Assembly (NCBI RefSeq): GCF_029784135.1
Contig: NC_073746.1
Location: forward strand, 294,524,089-294,588,088
Source: Toxorhynchites rutilus septentrionalis
Lineage: Eukaryota > Arthropoda > Insecta > Diptera > Culicidae
Length of the DNA: 64,000 bases
Direction: 5' to 3'
Numbering within the stretch: position 1 is the first letter of the stretch; every line of letters starts with the position of its first letter. The position numbers and the translations under genes are program-made. The notes below the pieces were generated by a model. That model was not told the origin of the DNA. It saw only the letters and a list, made by a program, of their open reading frames with translations, and ran no database searches. Positions 33,195 through 44,962 of this stretch are shown piece by piece.

Positions 33195-34909
33195 AATCCG
33201 GACGCTTTTTTATCCGGACACTTTTTCATTGCATTCAATATTATGACATTTTTTGCATGTTGAATTAATGTGACTGATAGTTACTATTGTGTCAATTTAG
33301 TCTAGTGTCAAACATAGTACTAAGCTGCTAACAAAAAATGTATAAAATCAAAAATCAATATGAATTTCACAAACCCATGTTCGGAATAAAAAGCACATTC
33401 AGAAAACGCTTTTAAATCCGGACGGTCAAAAGTTGACGATAACATTTCTCATTGAAGGAGTTGCATAAGGGTATGTTAGAAGACTTTGTATGGAGTATGG
33501 AGTGTGAAGATTTTCTACCCGACCTCAAAACTCTTCGGTATACAGCACGGGGTCGATTATATGACCCGTTTGTATGTATGTGGGTAACTTTGTAACTTTG
33601 TCTTGTAACGCTGTCCCACATTAATAGATATTTAACCCCCTTCCTTTTGACCGATTGATCTGAAATTTGGAACACTGAACACCGGAACACTCTTTATCTC
33701 TGCAGTCATTATAAAAGTGCGTATTTCATGATTTCATATTTTCTCTAAACCCCATCAATATGGGTATCAAACGAAATGGCTTGACTAGTAGAACACTGGG
33801 TTTTTTTCTTATTTATTTTTATAGTTCTTAGTACATTATCTGTATCATTAGTATATTTCTCTACAATAAAACCGTTTAACAATTTCTTTAAAATTTTGGA
33901 TTTGCATTTTTCATGAATAACCGTGTTCTACTAGTCGATCTCTTTCGTTTGATACGCATATTGATGGGATTTTGAGAAAATATGTAATCCTTCATTTTGT
34001 AGTGGCCGCCATCTTGGATTTATATCAAGTCAAGCCCTTTCATTTGATACCCATATTGATATAGTTTTGAAAAAAATATATGAGGCCATCTTGTAGTGGC
34101 GGCCATTTTGGATTTCCATTTTTCATGAATAACTGTCTACTACCTTTTCATTTGATACCATTATTGATGCGGTTTAGAGAAAATATGTAATCCACCATTT
34201 TGTACCGGCTGCCATCTTATATTAACAATTTCCATCAATAATTATGTTCTACTAGCCAAGCCCTTTCGTTTGATACCCACATTGATGGGGTTTGAGAAAA
34301 TATGTAATCCACTATTTTGTAGCGGCCGCCATCTTGTACTTACAATTTCCATCAATAATTGTATTCTACTTATCAAGCCCTTTCATTTGATACCCATATT
34401 GATGGGGTTCTGAGGGAATATGTAATCCGCCATTTTGTAGCGACCGCCATCTTGGATTTACATTTTTCATAAATTACTGTACACTAATCAAGACTTTTAA
34501 TTTGATACCCATATTGATAGATTTTGAATAAATATATATATGGCGCCATCTTGTATTGGTCATCTTGTAAAAATACAATAAATAATTGAATAAATAAAAA
34601 AAAATTGTACCAAACGTGTTTCCATTTAGTCCTGCTACTTATGACGCACCCGTTAATAAGTTCTACAAGAATTAATAAATAATTTCTCGCAAAGAATTGC
34701 AAAGAAAACAAGTGTCCGGATTTAAAATCACGACAAGATGAAAGAAATTTCAAATTTTGAACAAATATAACATGATTTTGTGGAATTCTGTGATTCATAA
34801 CTTAGATGAAGGCCTTCTAATTCCATAGGAACGCTAATTTTTCATGCTATGATGTCAATATTTTTTAGTAGTTGAAGTTATATTCGTAAGCGCTTAAGCG
34901 TCCGGATTT
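33195..34909. mobile_element. possible inverted-terminus element containing a minisatellite
   Basis: AATCCGGACGCTT near 33197 and its complement AAGCGTCCGGATT near 34895 form a 13-bp inverted pair, and more 'tccgga' motifs occur inside at 33216, 33415 and 34705. No target duplication or gene is visible. The terminus style resembles the 2788-4991 element. Tentative. Confidence 0.35.
33860..34570. repeat. about 115-bp tandem repeat, six diverged units
   Basis: Units share 'tttgatacccatattgatgg', 'gaaaatatgtaatcc' and 'ccgccatcttg'. The central motif recurs near 33952, 34043, 34160, 34273, 34388 and 34504. One inverted unit piece lies at about 33755-33790. Divergence is high, so the array is old. 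Confidence 0.75.
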
Positions 34910-36580
34910 CGAAACATTACTATATGGATTTGATAGTTATAAGATAATTTGCGTTATAAAATAATTTGTATACGAATGCCGTAATCGATCTTCGTTTCTA
35001 ATTGTTGGGAAGGTGGAAAGGGTATTAGTTCCAGGAATCCATTCCTTCTTTAATTGTTTCAATGGCTTAAAAATTGCTTTGAAACGGGACTGTTGAAATC
35101 ACACAAATCTGTATATAAGCCGGTGCTTGTTCGGAAATCCATTTAATAGTGATTGCAAAGTGACAGAGAAATGTTCTCGCTCGTTCGCTTGTCTAAACAC
35201 TATGCTATTCTCTTCTAATCATATTTCTTTTCTGCCACCGGACTGAACGGTGGCTTATAAGCCGGTGCCCGCTCGGAAATCCATTTAGTTGTTATTGCGA
35301 AGTGACATGGAAATGGTCTCGCTCGCTCTCCCAAACACTATGATTTGCGCTTGGTATTTCCGAGAAGGAATCGATTCCCCTTTTGTGCGTTAATAATTAT
35401 TTGCAGGCTCAATTAAGATGTATTATAATCACTTTATTCGAAATATAAAATGTCTAAGAGTTGTATGTTTGTCACTTATTGATTGTTAAGCCAACGGTAG
35501 TCCTATGTAGTCACAGGTAGTCACAGATATAACCCACTTCTAGTTTTTTTATTAATAGCAAAAAAACAATGATTCCAATTCCACAAAATCCACAGTTTTC
35601 AACACCAGAAAAGTTTTGTGGCAGCATTAGACTTCCGATTTTTTGAATTGGATGTTGTTGGCATTTGCCAAATACATACAAAGGCAATTAATATAACTTC
35701 TAACCTTTTACACCATTAATTTGGGAACTTTGGCTTCATATACATATACCTGGGCGTCAGTCAACATAACAAATACAATTGATACTTGGTGAAAATAATT
35801 ATCGGTAATAATTATCCCATTCTACTTTTTATACATTCTTCTACCGATGCACGCAAATTACCTCAACACTTGACCCTCCTGTACTCGCGCGCAATTATCA
35901 CTCGTATACTCGCGCACGGTGTCACAGACCGAAAGTTGAACTTCTGTGTAATATTGCTATTGTGTACTTTTTATGCGTTATTGGTATTTATTTGAAGAAG
36001 AGGATATTATTGAATGAAAAAACCCCAGAAAATATGTTTTCTTCAGCTCAATACAATTTTTAATGGTCATCTAATTCAGCTTCCTCAGTAATTTTTGATA
36101 CTCCTACACAAATAACGAAATTCGACTTGTTTCCTGTTATTAACTAAAAGTAAGCAACTTAATAAAATTCATGGAAGTATAAAGGACTATGAAATAACAT
36201 AAAAACGTATTAATCGATTGTGTTTTCATTGGTGTAACAATCAGATTGCTTGTTCGGACAAACATATGTTTTTATATTTCATGCAGTTGTATCGTGTGTT
36301 TCAGGTCTTTTTTCGATAAGATGAATTTATAACGACCTTTCAGAGATTTACCAGATGAAAAAGATTCTGGAATATCAAGTTTGGATGTTTCTAGTATTAT
36401 TTCTCTCTGTGGTTTGGGTAACTTAGAAATAATTCGTGCTTTTCGATTGAGCATAATAAGATGATATAGAATGTTTTCTAGAAACTTCCTGCGACTTTTT
36501 TTCTTGTCGATATTGTTCAGCCCATATATTATAAAAAATATCCCCGAAACTATATCTGTAAAAAATAACCATCAGTCACC
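34898..36580 (+). repeat. 1.68-kb tandem duplication, copy 1
   Basis: Runs from 'gcgtccggatttcgaaac' to 'accatcagtcacc'. It contains an inner duplication of about 140 bp ('ataagccggtgc', 'cggaaatccattta', 'tctcgctcg') at 35115-35345, which also resembles 33040-33130. Frames of 69 and 60 codons occur in both copies but show no motif. Confidence 0.95.
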
Positions 36581-38264
36581 GCGTCCGGATTTCGAAACAT
36601 TACTATATGGATTTGATAGTTATAAGATAATTTGCGTTATAAAATAATTTGTATACGAATGCCGTAATCGATCTTCGTTTCTAATTGTTGGGAAGGTGGA
36701 AAGGGTATTAGTTCCAGGAATCCATTCCTTCTTTAATTGTTTCAATGGCTTAAAAATTGCTTTGAAACGGGACTGTTGAAATCACACAAATCTGTATATA
36801 AGCCGGTGCTTGTTCGGAAATCCATTTAATAGTGATTGAAAAGTGACAGAGAAATGTTCTCGCTCGTTCGCTTGTCTAAACACTATGCTATTCTCTTCTA
36901 ATCATATTTCTTTTCTGCCACCGGACTGAACGGTGGCTTATAAGCCGGTGCCCGCTCGGAAATCCATTTAGTTGTTATTGCGAAGTGACATGGAAATGGT
37001 CTCGCTCGCTCTCCCAAACACTATGATTTGCGCTTGGTATTTCCGAGAAGGAATCGATTCCCCTTTTGTGCGTTAATAATTATTTGCAGGCTCAATTAAG
37101 ATGTATTATAATCACTTTATTCGAAATATAAAACGTCTAAGAGTTGTATGTTTGTCACTTATTGATTGTTAAGCCAACGGTAGTCCTATGTAGTCACAGG
37201 TAGTCACATATATAACCCACTTCTAGTTTTTTTTATTAATAGCAAAAAAACAATGATTCCAATTCCACAAAATCCACAGTTTTCAACACCAGAAAAGTTT
37301 TGTGGCAACATTAGACTTCCGATTTTTTGAATTGGATGTTGTTGGCATTTGCCAAATACATACAAAGGCAATTAATATAACTTCTAACCTTTTACACCAT
37401 TAATTTGGGAACTTTGGCTTCATATACATATACCTGGGCGTCAGTCAACATAACAAATACAATTGATACTTGGTGAAAATAATTATCGGTAATAATTATC
37501 CCATTCTACTTTTTATACATTCTTCTACCGATGCACGCAAATTACCTCAACACTTGACCCTCCTGTACTCGCGCGCAATTATCACTCGTATACTCGCGCA
37601 CGGTGTCACAGACCGAAAGTTGAACTTCTGTGTAATATTGCTATTGTGTACTTTTTATGCGTTATTGGTATTTATTTGAAGAAGAGGATATTATTGAATG
37701 AAAAAACCCCAGAAAATATGTTTTCTTCAGCTCAATACAATTTTTAATGGTCATCTAATTCAGCTTCCTCAGTAATTTTTGATACTCCTACACAAATAAC
37801 GAAATTCGACTTGTTTCCTGTTATTAACTAAAAGTAAGCAACTTAATAAAATTCATGGAAGTATAAAGGACTATGAAATAACATAAAAACGTATTAATCG
37901 ATTGTGTTTTCATTGGTGTAACAATCAGATTGCTTGTTCGGACAAACATATGTTTTTATATTTCATGCAGTTGTATCGTGTGTTTCAGGTCTTTTTTCGA
38001 TAAGATGAATTTATAACGACCTTTCAGAGATTTACCAGATGAAAAAGATTCTGGAATATCAAGTTTGGATGTTTCTAGTATTATTTCTCTCTGTGGTTTG
38101 GGTAACTTAGAAATAATTCGTGCTTTTCGATTGAGCATAATAAGATGATATAGAATGTTTTCTAGAAACTTCCTGCGACTTTTTTTCTTGTCGATATTGT
38201 TCAGCCCATATATTATAAAAAATATCCCCGAAACTATATCTGTAAAAAATAACCATCAGTCACC
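36581..38264 (+). repeat. 1.68-kb tandem duplication, copy 2
   Basis: Same as copy 1, with only about five differences seen by eye (for example an extra T near 37230), i.e. over 99.5% identical. The three junctions share only the dinucleotide GC, consistent with a recent end-joining or replication-slippage duplication and not a transposon terminus. Confidence 0.95.
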
Positions 38265-38579
38265 GCTTCGTTCCTCTAGTGCAGTCATAGTTTACAATTC
38301 TTCCACAAGTGAAATTCTTTTAAAAGTGTGACTTTTCATATGTTTAACCGTTGTATTTAGCGAGTCAAACATTTGTATTTTGCTTCTGCACATATGAATC
38401 TAACGACATCCGCATTCTTTCTCCGTTCAATCCGGACTAGAATCAAATAAGAATAATATTGTAATAATGTTATGAGTTGTACTCAATAAATATTCCACAC
38501 TACTAAAACTAATTTGTGCATTTCATTGAACGATATTCTAATATGGGAATAAAAGTCACTTGTCCATAAAAGTTACTCC
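38265..38579. other. unassigned
   Basis: Nothing recognised in about 315 bp between the tandem duplication and the Tc1 relic. Confidence 0.3.
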
Positions 38580-40160
38580 TACACTGCGTTTCACAACTAT
38601 AGAACTACTCATTTTTTCTGAGTTTCCAGAGATATGTAAGAAGTCGGATGAATTGAAGTATAAAGTGTAGGACATAACAACTATCTATATTTAAATTACT
38701 GGTTATTTGAACTTTATTGTTGTGTTCAGGTGAGAAACATTCAAAAAACAAAAATTCCAGTGTTTCATAACTATAGAACCAGATGGAAAAACTTTCACTT
38801 CTTTACAACATTGACGTCAATTTCACATGAATTACAATAAGTTTCTAATTCGTAGGTCATCTCTAGTTCTTCATCAGTTCAAATAACTCATTCGGGGCGG
38901 TTTTGATCAAGCTGCGTCATGTTGTAGTGTGTAGCTCGTTCTACGCAGAGGATATTGCTCGTTTAAGCTCTTCAAATCACTTATACTGCTTATAAGCTGC
39001 ATCTATTATTCGTACGATCACTCCGCATAATTTTTTGATAGGGTTTTGATCTGGTAAACAAGCTGACCAGTTCAGAATCTGAAGCCCCTATTCAATAAAC
39101 CATGCCTTGATTTGCCGTATTTTATGAATTGATGCCAAATTACCCAATTATCACATTGTTTGTTATGTAAAAACAGCAGTAAATGATTCTGAAGAACTTC
39201 TTTGCACTTCTGACTGTTCATTCGTGTTCATGGTAAGCTACCTAAACCAGGCCTTTTTGAGAAAATTCTCCCTAAACCATAAAAATCTCATCTCCAATGC
39301 TGCGGCTCCAAAAACTAATTTGGAAGCTAATCCCATGGGTTTCACTATATGAGGAGGACTTCTCTGATGAAAAGAAATACAACTTTAATAGAATTTCTTC
39401 ATACTGGAAGGACTTACGGAACATGTCATGTAGTTTTTCAACTCGTAACCTTGCATGCGATAGTTTTATGGTTTGAGGATAATATTTTCAAAACGGCCGG
39501 GTTCAGATAGCTTTTCATCAACACCAATGTACAGTCCGAAGTGCAAAGAAGTTCTTCAGAATCGTTTACTTCTGTTTTTGGATCAAAAACACCGTGATAA
39601 TTGGGTAATTTGGCATCAATTCGTAACGTCCGGAAAGTTAAGGCATGGTTTATTGGATAGGGGCTTCAGATTCTGGACTGGTCAGCTTGTTTATCAGTTC
39701 AGAACCCTATCAAGAACTTATGAGGAGTGATCGTACGAATAGTAGATGCAGATTACAAACAGTAAGAAAGATTTGAAGAGCTTAAACGAGTAGTATCATC
39801 TGTGTAGAACGAAATACACACTACAACATTGCGAAGCTTGCTCAAAACCAACCCGAATGGGTTATTTGAACTGATGGAGAGCTAAAGATGACCTACGAAT
39901 TAGAAACTTATTGTAATTCATGTGAAGTTGACACTAATTTTGTAAAGGAGTGAGAGTTTTGCCATCTGGATCCATAGTTATGAAAAATTGGAATTTTTGT
40001 TTTTGGAATGATTCGCGCCTGAACACAACAATAAAGTTCAAATGGCCAGTCTTTTAAATAAAGACAGTCCTACACTTTATACTTCAATTCATCCGACTTC
40101 TTACATATCTCTGGAAACTCGGAAAAAATTAGTGGTTCTATAGTTGTGAAACGCAGTGTA
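38580..40160. mobile_element. palindromic Tc1-type relic
   Basis: TA at 38580-38581 and 40159-40160 flanks CACTGCGTTTCACAACTATA and its near-complement. Bases 38582-39150 are an inverted copy of 39590-40158, so both sides hold the 3' half of the same Tc1 transposon and its terminal repeat. The middle holds the catalytic-domain remnant on the plus strand. Confidence 0.85.
39290..39790 (+). pseudogene. Tc1 transposase relic
   Basis: Pieces in changing frames read LRLQKLIWKLIPWVSLYEED, then FSDEKKYNFN (first catalytic Asp), RDNWVIWHQ (region of the second Asp, which itself is lost with its 'DNAPIH' block), KVKAWFI, LDWSAC and NPIKNL followed by a stop. In Tc1 proteins the last motif is NPIENxW, where Glu is the third catalytic residue; here it is Lys. 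The N-terminal DNA-binding half is absent, replaced by the inverted arm. The inverted arm (38950-39150, minus) shows the same IKAWFIE and NPIKKL motifs. Confidence 0.8.
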
Positions 40161-41837
40161 TACTAGCGTTGATGTCACAGACCAAACTTATGATTCGCTG
40201 AACTATGACGAATGAAGAAGCTAGAGAGAATCGCAAAGTCATAGTGTTGATGTTTTCTGATAAATGATCGAATTATTGATTTCTCGGTCTGTGAGACCAG
40301 TACGCGAGTATAGGAGGGTTAACATATTTTATATCACGTTTCGCATCAAAACAACATAAACTGATTAGTACTCGATCGATTGTATCGATTGTAGTATTAG
40401 CCCATTAAAGCGATTCCGATTTATTTATCCAACTTTTATCGCCAATAATTTGTTTACGCAAATAATTTTCTTTGCTAATTTGTGGTTAAGAATTGGGGAG
40501 AGTAGAGCGTCCTGTAGTTTGTTCAAACGAAGAGAACAATACATTCTGTCTCAATCTTTCTGTCATGCATAAGCACTAAAATCAATTTATAGATCGAGCA
40601 GCAAAAATTGATCCCTAATGTTTTCCTGCGTCGATAAAAAGGTCGCAAATCAACAAACATATCAATTCCACACGATGAAGGTCATTAGGTTATGCTTCTA
40701 ACCCCCTCTTCACAAAGTCAGGCTATTTCTCCATAACTCTGAATATCGATCAAACCGTACGGCAAACGGCATTTGTCATACGAGGAATACACTGTGTAAC
40801 AAAGCAAAACCTCTTGCGATTACTTATTCACCCAACGGACCACGGGAACCACGGATCACATCGTTTGTTTACAAACACGTGTGCTATGTTGTAGAACGTA
40901 AACAAAGAGCTCAATTCCCGCGCTAGCTTGTGGGCTAACTTTGAGGAATTCGAGCGAGCGAGTGAGTGAGTGAATGCGCTTTGCAACAAAATCGTGGGCG
41001 TCACGTTGTCTGTTTTATGAACAATATTTATTTTTTTCCCGCAAGGAAAATATCTAGCCGCTATTGCCTTCGGCGAATATTTAGCCACCTGTTCTCCAAG
41101 GCTGCCCTCTACCAGTGCACATGTTTTCATGTGTATGGGTTCCAGGAGTTTTTTTTATATCTTCCAAACTGTTTTTGTTTTGTTGCTTTCATGAATAGTA
41201 GAAGGAAATATGGAGACATGCCTCGAAGATTTAAAACGTATATCTGCCGACTTGTCCACCAAGCATGTAAGTGTATGTGTGCGTCTATTTTCAATGTCAA
41301 TGCCACCAACGGTCGTTAGCTTGGAAGTAGCCTTTCGGTTCATCGATCGGGTGGTGGCTCGACTCAACTAGCGGTCCTGCTAACTGTCGAAAGTTGAAGT
41401 TCTCAGGTTACGGTCGACTGATAGCCATACTTGGGGCTTGGTTTGCAGTATACGCAATATATGCGGCTTCGAACACACGCGTGACTAATCACAATTCAGA
41501 TTGGGCTAAAATTTGGAATGGATCAAACCGTTGGATACATTTTTTGTTTGTTTGTCAACACTTTCATTTCTGTTACTAAAGACTAGTGGACAAGTTGTCA
41601 CGAGGTTGAAAAAAGTATTATAGGCTCTGTTCTGTATGTCGAGACGTTTTCAGTTGCTATCAATTCGAGCTAAGATTTGCGTTGATGAAACGACTTTCAT
41701 TGCAATTCATTACTACAACAATATTCTTTATCTCCCAGAAAATGGACACATCGTTTAGATATTGAGGCGTTATTTAATGGAAAGATATACCATCGATTAT
41801 TGTACATTTTTCTGGTATTGCCTTTCTGTGTTTGTTG
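40161..41837. other. unassigned unique-looking sequence
   Basis: No gene or named repeat recognised in about 1.7 kb. A direct (GAGC/GAGT)n run lies at 40950-40975. Frames of 100-117 codons around 40828-41319 overlap on both strands and have no motif. Confidence 0.3.
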
Positions 41838-42117
41838 TTAACACGTTAAGTCCCGATTTTTTCTTGCTGCGCTTTCCATTCAGCGCGCATTAAGATCATT
41901 TGCACAATATCAATGACCCAGTGCCCAAAGATATTTATTGTATAAATAGAAAATAGTCAGCAATTCGACTAGAAAGTAGTCACATTTTGTAAAACATCTG
42001 AAAACAAACCGTATATATTTTTATTTTATTATTTTGTGACTGTCAGTCAGTTAGCACATTCCTACCAAAAAGCTCAACGTCGGCCCCTAGGGACCGACGC
42101 TGGGCTTAACGTGTTAA
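41838..42117. mobile_element. piggyBac-like MITE
   Basis: TTAA at 41838-41841 and 42114-42117 flanks 272 bp with inverted ends CACGTTAAGTCCCG and (complement) CACGTTAAGCCCAGCG. A TTAA target duplication is diagnostic of piggyBac-type elements. Non-coding; also contains a palindrome GGCCCCTAGGGACC near the right end. Confidence 0.8.
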
Positions 42118-43007
42118 TAAACAACTTCCTCACTGGTCTGCAACCAAATAAGCCTTGCAACCGTCGGTACTGGTACTGAAGCTTAAGCCTAACTTTCGCT
42201 TGATTTCGGATCCTGATAGAATACGATGGTTTTAGCAACAATGTATGATTAATCGATTCATTCTCCGCGTAATTTTCCTTGTACGATATGGACTGTTAGG
42301 GCGATTACACATTATCCGGTTTTTGTCGGACCGGTCTGAAACCCAAATGGCAAATTTCGACCGTACCAACCTCTTTACGGCGCCGTGATGCAGCCGTCTA
42401 CTGCGACTGCAATGTCCGGTGACCGGACAAGCATGACACGCGATGACAATAGTATTGTGCCGACGTCTGGTGGAGACATCAGTTTGTGAAAGCAAATCAT
42501 TCTCTATAAGATTATCAGACCTTTTTAGTTTCAAGTTGTTTAAATTTTGAATGAAAATTTTTACTTCATGTTATTTGATTACTTAGAACCCGTGAACTGA
42601 TTATCATTTAATCATTTTTGTATAATTTTCTTCATATTTTCACTGAAACTCATAGTTGTAATACAAAATCATCATCAAATATAATTATTGATCAGGGGGT
42701 TTTCTCCACTTGCAAAAGAACGTGTTACTCCATTACGAAAATAACATATTTTATAAGAAGAAGTTAATTTTCATTTTCATTCATAACTTTTATTTTCAAA
42801 CATGTGTTTATTGCACCTGAAAATCTATTATCACTATCATTTCCCAAAAGCAGAGCAAGAAGTTCCATGCCATCAACGCGGATTGACAGTTGTTTGTCAT
42901 GTCTGTTAGTATTAGTACAATTCAGGCAGTTTTTCGTCCCATGTATTAGTATGTGTGTGCTATTGACGTTTGTTTGTTGTTTTTGAAATTCAGAATTTGC
43001 AAGTGAT

Positions 43008-43600
43008 ATGGATGGATTTACATTTACTCCTTTATTTCGCTACTGTGGAAAAAGTTTAGTGATGCAGGTTTCTGCTCAAAGCAAAGCAATGGTGAGCGAT
43101 TTTATCGAGCTGAATGTGAAGGTCAGTTTTTGTTAATTTGAACACACCAAAAATAGCTCTCTAGTAATATTCTTATTGGGCATTCCACACAGTTCGACCT
43201 GACCCGGAAAGCGATCGATGACAAGGCTCGGCTCGAGGAGCTCAAGACCAAACTGTCTGTCATGTGACCGGTGATCAAGATGTTCTCCTGACCGATGCAG
43301 AAGCATCCGCTCTGTCAGAGCGAAATCATCCAGCTGGCATATCTGATTCGGTCATTTTTCGCCTAGGATCCGCGTATTGATAACTATGTGTTAATGCGAA
43401 ATACGCTCGAGAAGCCGTCCCTGCCCCGGGAGTACGCGCTCGTGGAATCTGCGGAAGCAGTGATGATAGTTTCTGAAGGAAAATTATGTTGTTCTAATCG
43501 TAAAGATTCATACTGCAATGGTGGAATAAAAAGACACTCTAGAATAGATGGATTATCTCGTAGGCTAATTCTAAGAAAATCACAGGAAGTGAATAAATAA
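43008..43600 (+). pseudogene. intron-containing host gene fragment inside Harbinger-like element
   Basis: The first part opens at ATG 43008 (MDGFTFTPLFRYCGKSLVMQ...IELNVK, 38 codons) and ends at 43121. It is followed by GTCAGT and 71 bp later CATTCCACACAG at 43192, a typical short insect intron. The second part starts FDLTRKAIDDKARLEELKTK and continues through SEIIQLAYLIRSFFA and DPRIDNYVLMRNTLEKP to EYALVESAEA. Joining at codon boundaries keeps the frame, but three stops (43265, 43289, 43364) break it. GC content and codon choice are much higher in the second part than in flanking DNA, as for a real exon. The protein is not recognised. A retained intron argues for DNA-level capture over a processed copy. 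Confidence 0.5.
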
Positions 43601-43775
43601 TTGAGTAGTGCCCTTAGCTTACGAAATGTTTTTTATTGGTTCATTCAAATTCTATTGGAAATATGTGGCAACAGAGTGTATGGATTGAATAATACTGTTT
43701 GTGTAAGTTTGGAAATAAAACAATTTATATATATGGATATGGATAAATACACCGCAACTGGACTTCTAAATTTAT

Positions 43776-44000
43776 TTGTCATTGAATTGTATTTTGAAAT
43801 GGGGCGAGAAGATTCACACCTTCGACCGCTGGATCGCACCTATCGGTAATAATACCGTCCTGATGCAGGATGCGCGTAATTTTCGCAAGATCTGCCGTGT
43901 TCCTGGTGTGCCACATTTTAACACGGCCGTATATACTCTCCAAAGGAACGCAAATTTGAGAAGACTCGTAATTGCTGCAGCAGCTGTGGGTTTAAGGTTT
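43776..44000 (+). pseudogene. possible second captured coding fragment
   Basis: A frame reads LKWGEKIHTFDRWIAPIGNN, then TVLMQDARNFRKICRVPG and VPHFNTAVYTLQ, with no stop until about 44065. Composition is exon-like. No family recognised, and the opposite strand is also open, so coding status is uncertain. Confidence 0.3.
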
Positions 44001-44215
44001 TCCGTCTGCACTCAGCTGCATGTAACCGGAATATTTGAAGCAATGTTTACCTGTCAAATCCACATATAAATAAATGCATATATGTGTTTGTGAGAGATGT
44101 ACGGTTTTGTGTAGCGCGAGGTCTCTTTCACATTGTTGTCTGGTTTTCCGTCCAAACCCAGCGGCGCTTTTTGAAACCGGTCCGGCAGAAACCGGATAAT
44201 GTGTAATCGCCCTTA

Positions 44216-44345
44216 GGGGCTGTCCACATACCACGTGGACAGAAAAATCACTATTTTAGACACCCCCGTCCCCTCCGTGGACTAACGTGGACATTACCTA
44301 TACCCCTCCCCCTGTTGTCCACGTGGACAATTCTTAACTCGGACA
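44216..44345. repeat. fragment with repeated CACGTGGAC palindromes
   Basis: 'gggctgtccacataccacgt' at 44218 and a 12-bp palindrome GTCCACGTGGAC at about 44319. It looks like part of a MITE that the Harbinger-like element entered, but only one side is seen. Confidence 0.4.
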
Positions 44346-44611
44346 TTTAGTAGCATAAACTGACGTAAACTGGCTGGGCTGCTTATGTTTTGGAGAAAAT
44401 CAAACAATGAAATCGAGGGCTTCGTTAGTGGAATTGAGTTAGTCGAAATCATCGAAGAAAAGCTGAAGCGAAACAATATCTCAGTGGTATAAAAAAGCGA
44501 TATGGAGTTCATCACGCTCTTCAAAATACTAAAATGATGTGTGGTGTTATGTAGTTTTGATTTGATCAACACCTAAATTGCTCAAACTAATAGACGTTAG
44601 TCAGTGCCTAA

Positions 44612-44961
44612 TACAGGTCGGACTCGATTATATGTGATTCGACTATATACTATTTTGGACTAGACTATATACAGTTTGAAATATTTTTTTTTACATTTCA
44701 AATATGACTTATTTCAAGGAAAAATGTAACCTTTCAACGTTAAAGTGAAATTTAAGTGGTGAGGTAAAAACGTGAATTTTTCAATTATTGCTTGAATTTT
44801 CACCAGCGAAATTAAGAAAGATAGAAGTTGGGTGTCAAAGAACAAATTGTAGAGCGAATAGAGAACTTCAATTTGATTGATAGAAAAAATCAAGTTTAAT
44901 ATGAATTTTTAGGGTAAAATTAACAATAACACATTAAAATTTTATAAAATAAAATAAAAAT
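44612..44961. repeat. left end of a possible pogo-like element
   Basis: TA at 44612-44613 then CAGGTCGGACTCGATTATAT, in the style of Tc1/pogo termini that start CAG. No matching right end; the stretch is cut off by the start of the I-type element at about 44962. Confidence 0.4.
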
Positions 44962-44962
44962 G

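Larger units (their letters stand above)
42296..44215. mobile_element. Harbinger-like inverted-repeat element carrying gene fragments
   Basis: TTA at 42296-42298 and 44213-44215 flanks inverted ends that begin GGGCGATTACACATTATCCG and match over about 24 bp, with further similarity to 'ggaccggt'. A 3-bp TTA target duplication with G-rich ends fits PIF/Harbinger. In 1914 bp I see no transposase. The interior instead holds a spliced-looking gene fragment (43008-43600) and another codon-like stretch (43776-43990). Confidence 0.75.

Noticed and set aside
35786..35995. A 69-codon frame present twice (also 37470-37679)
   Set aside because: Its duplication only reflects the 1.68-kb tandem duplication; there is no motif or codon bias.
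40828..41319. Overlapping frames of 100-117 codons on both strands
   Set aside because: No motif, no splice pattern and mutual overlap; probably chance in a GC-richer stretch.
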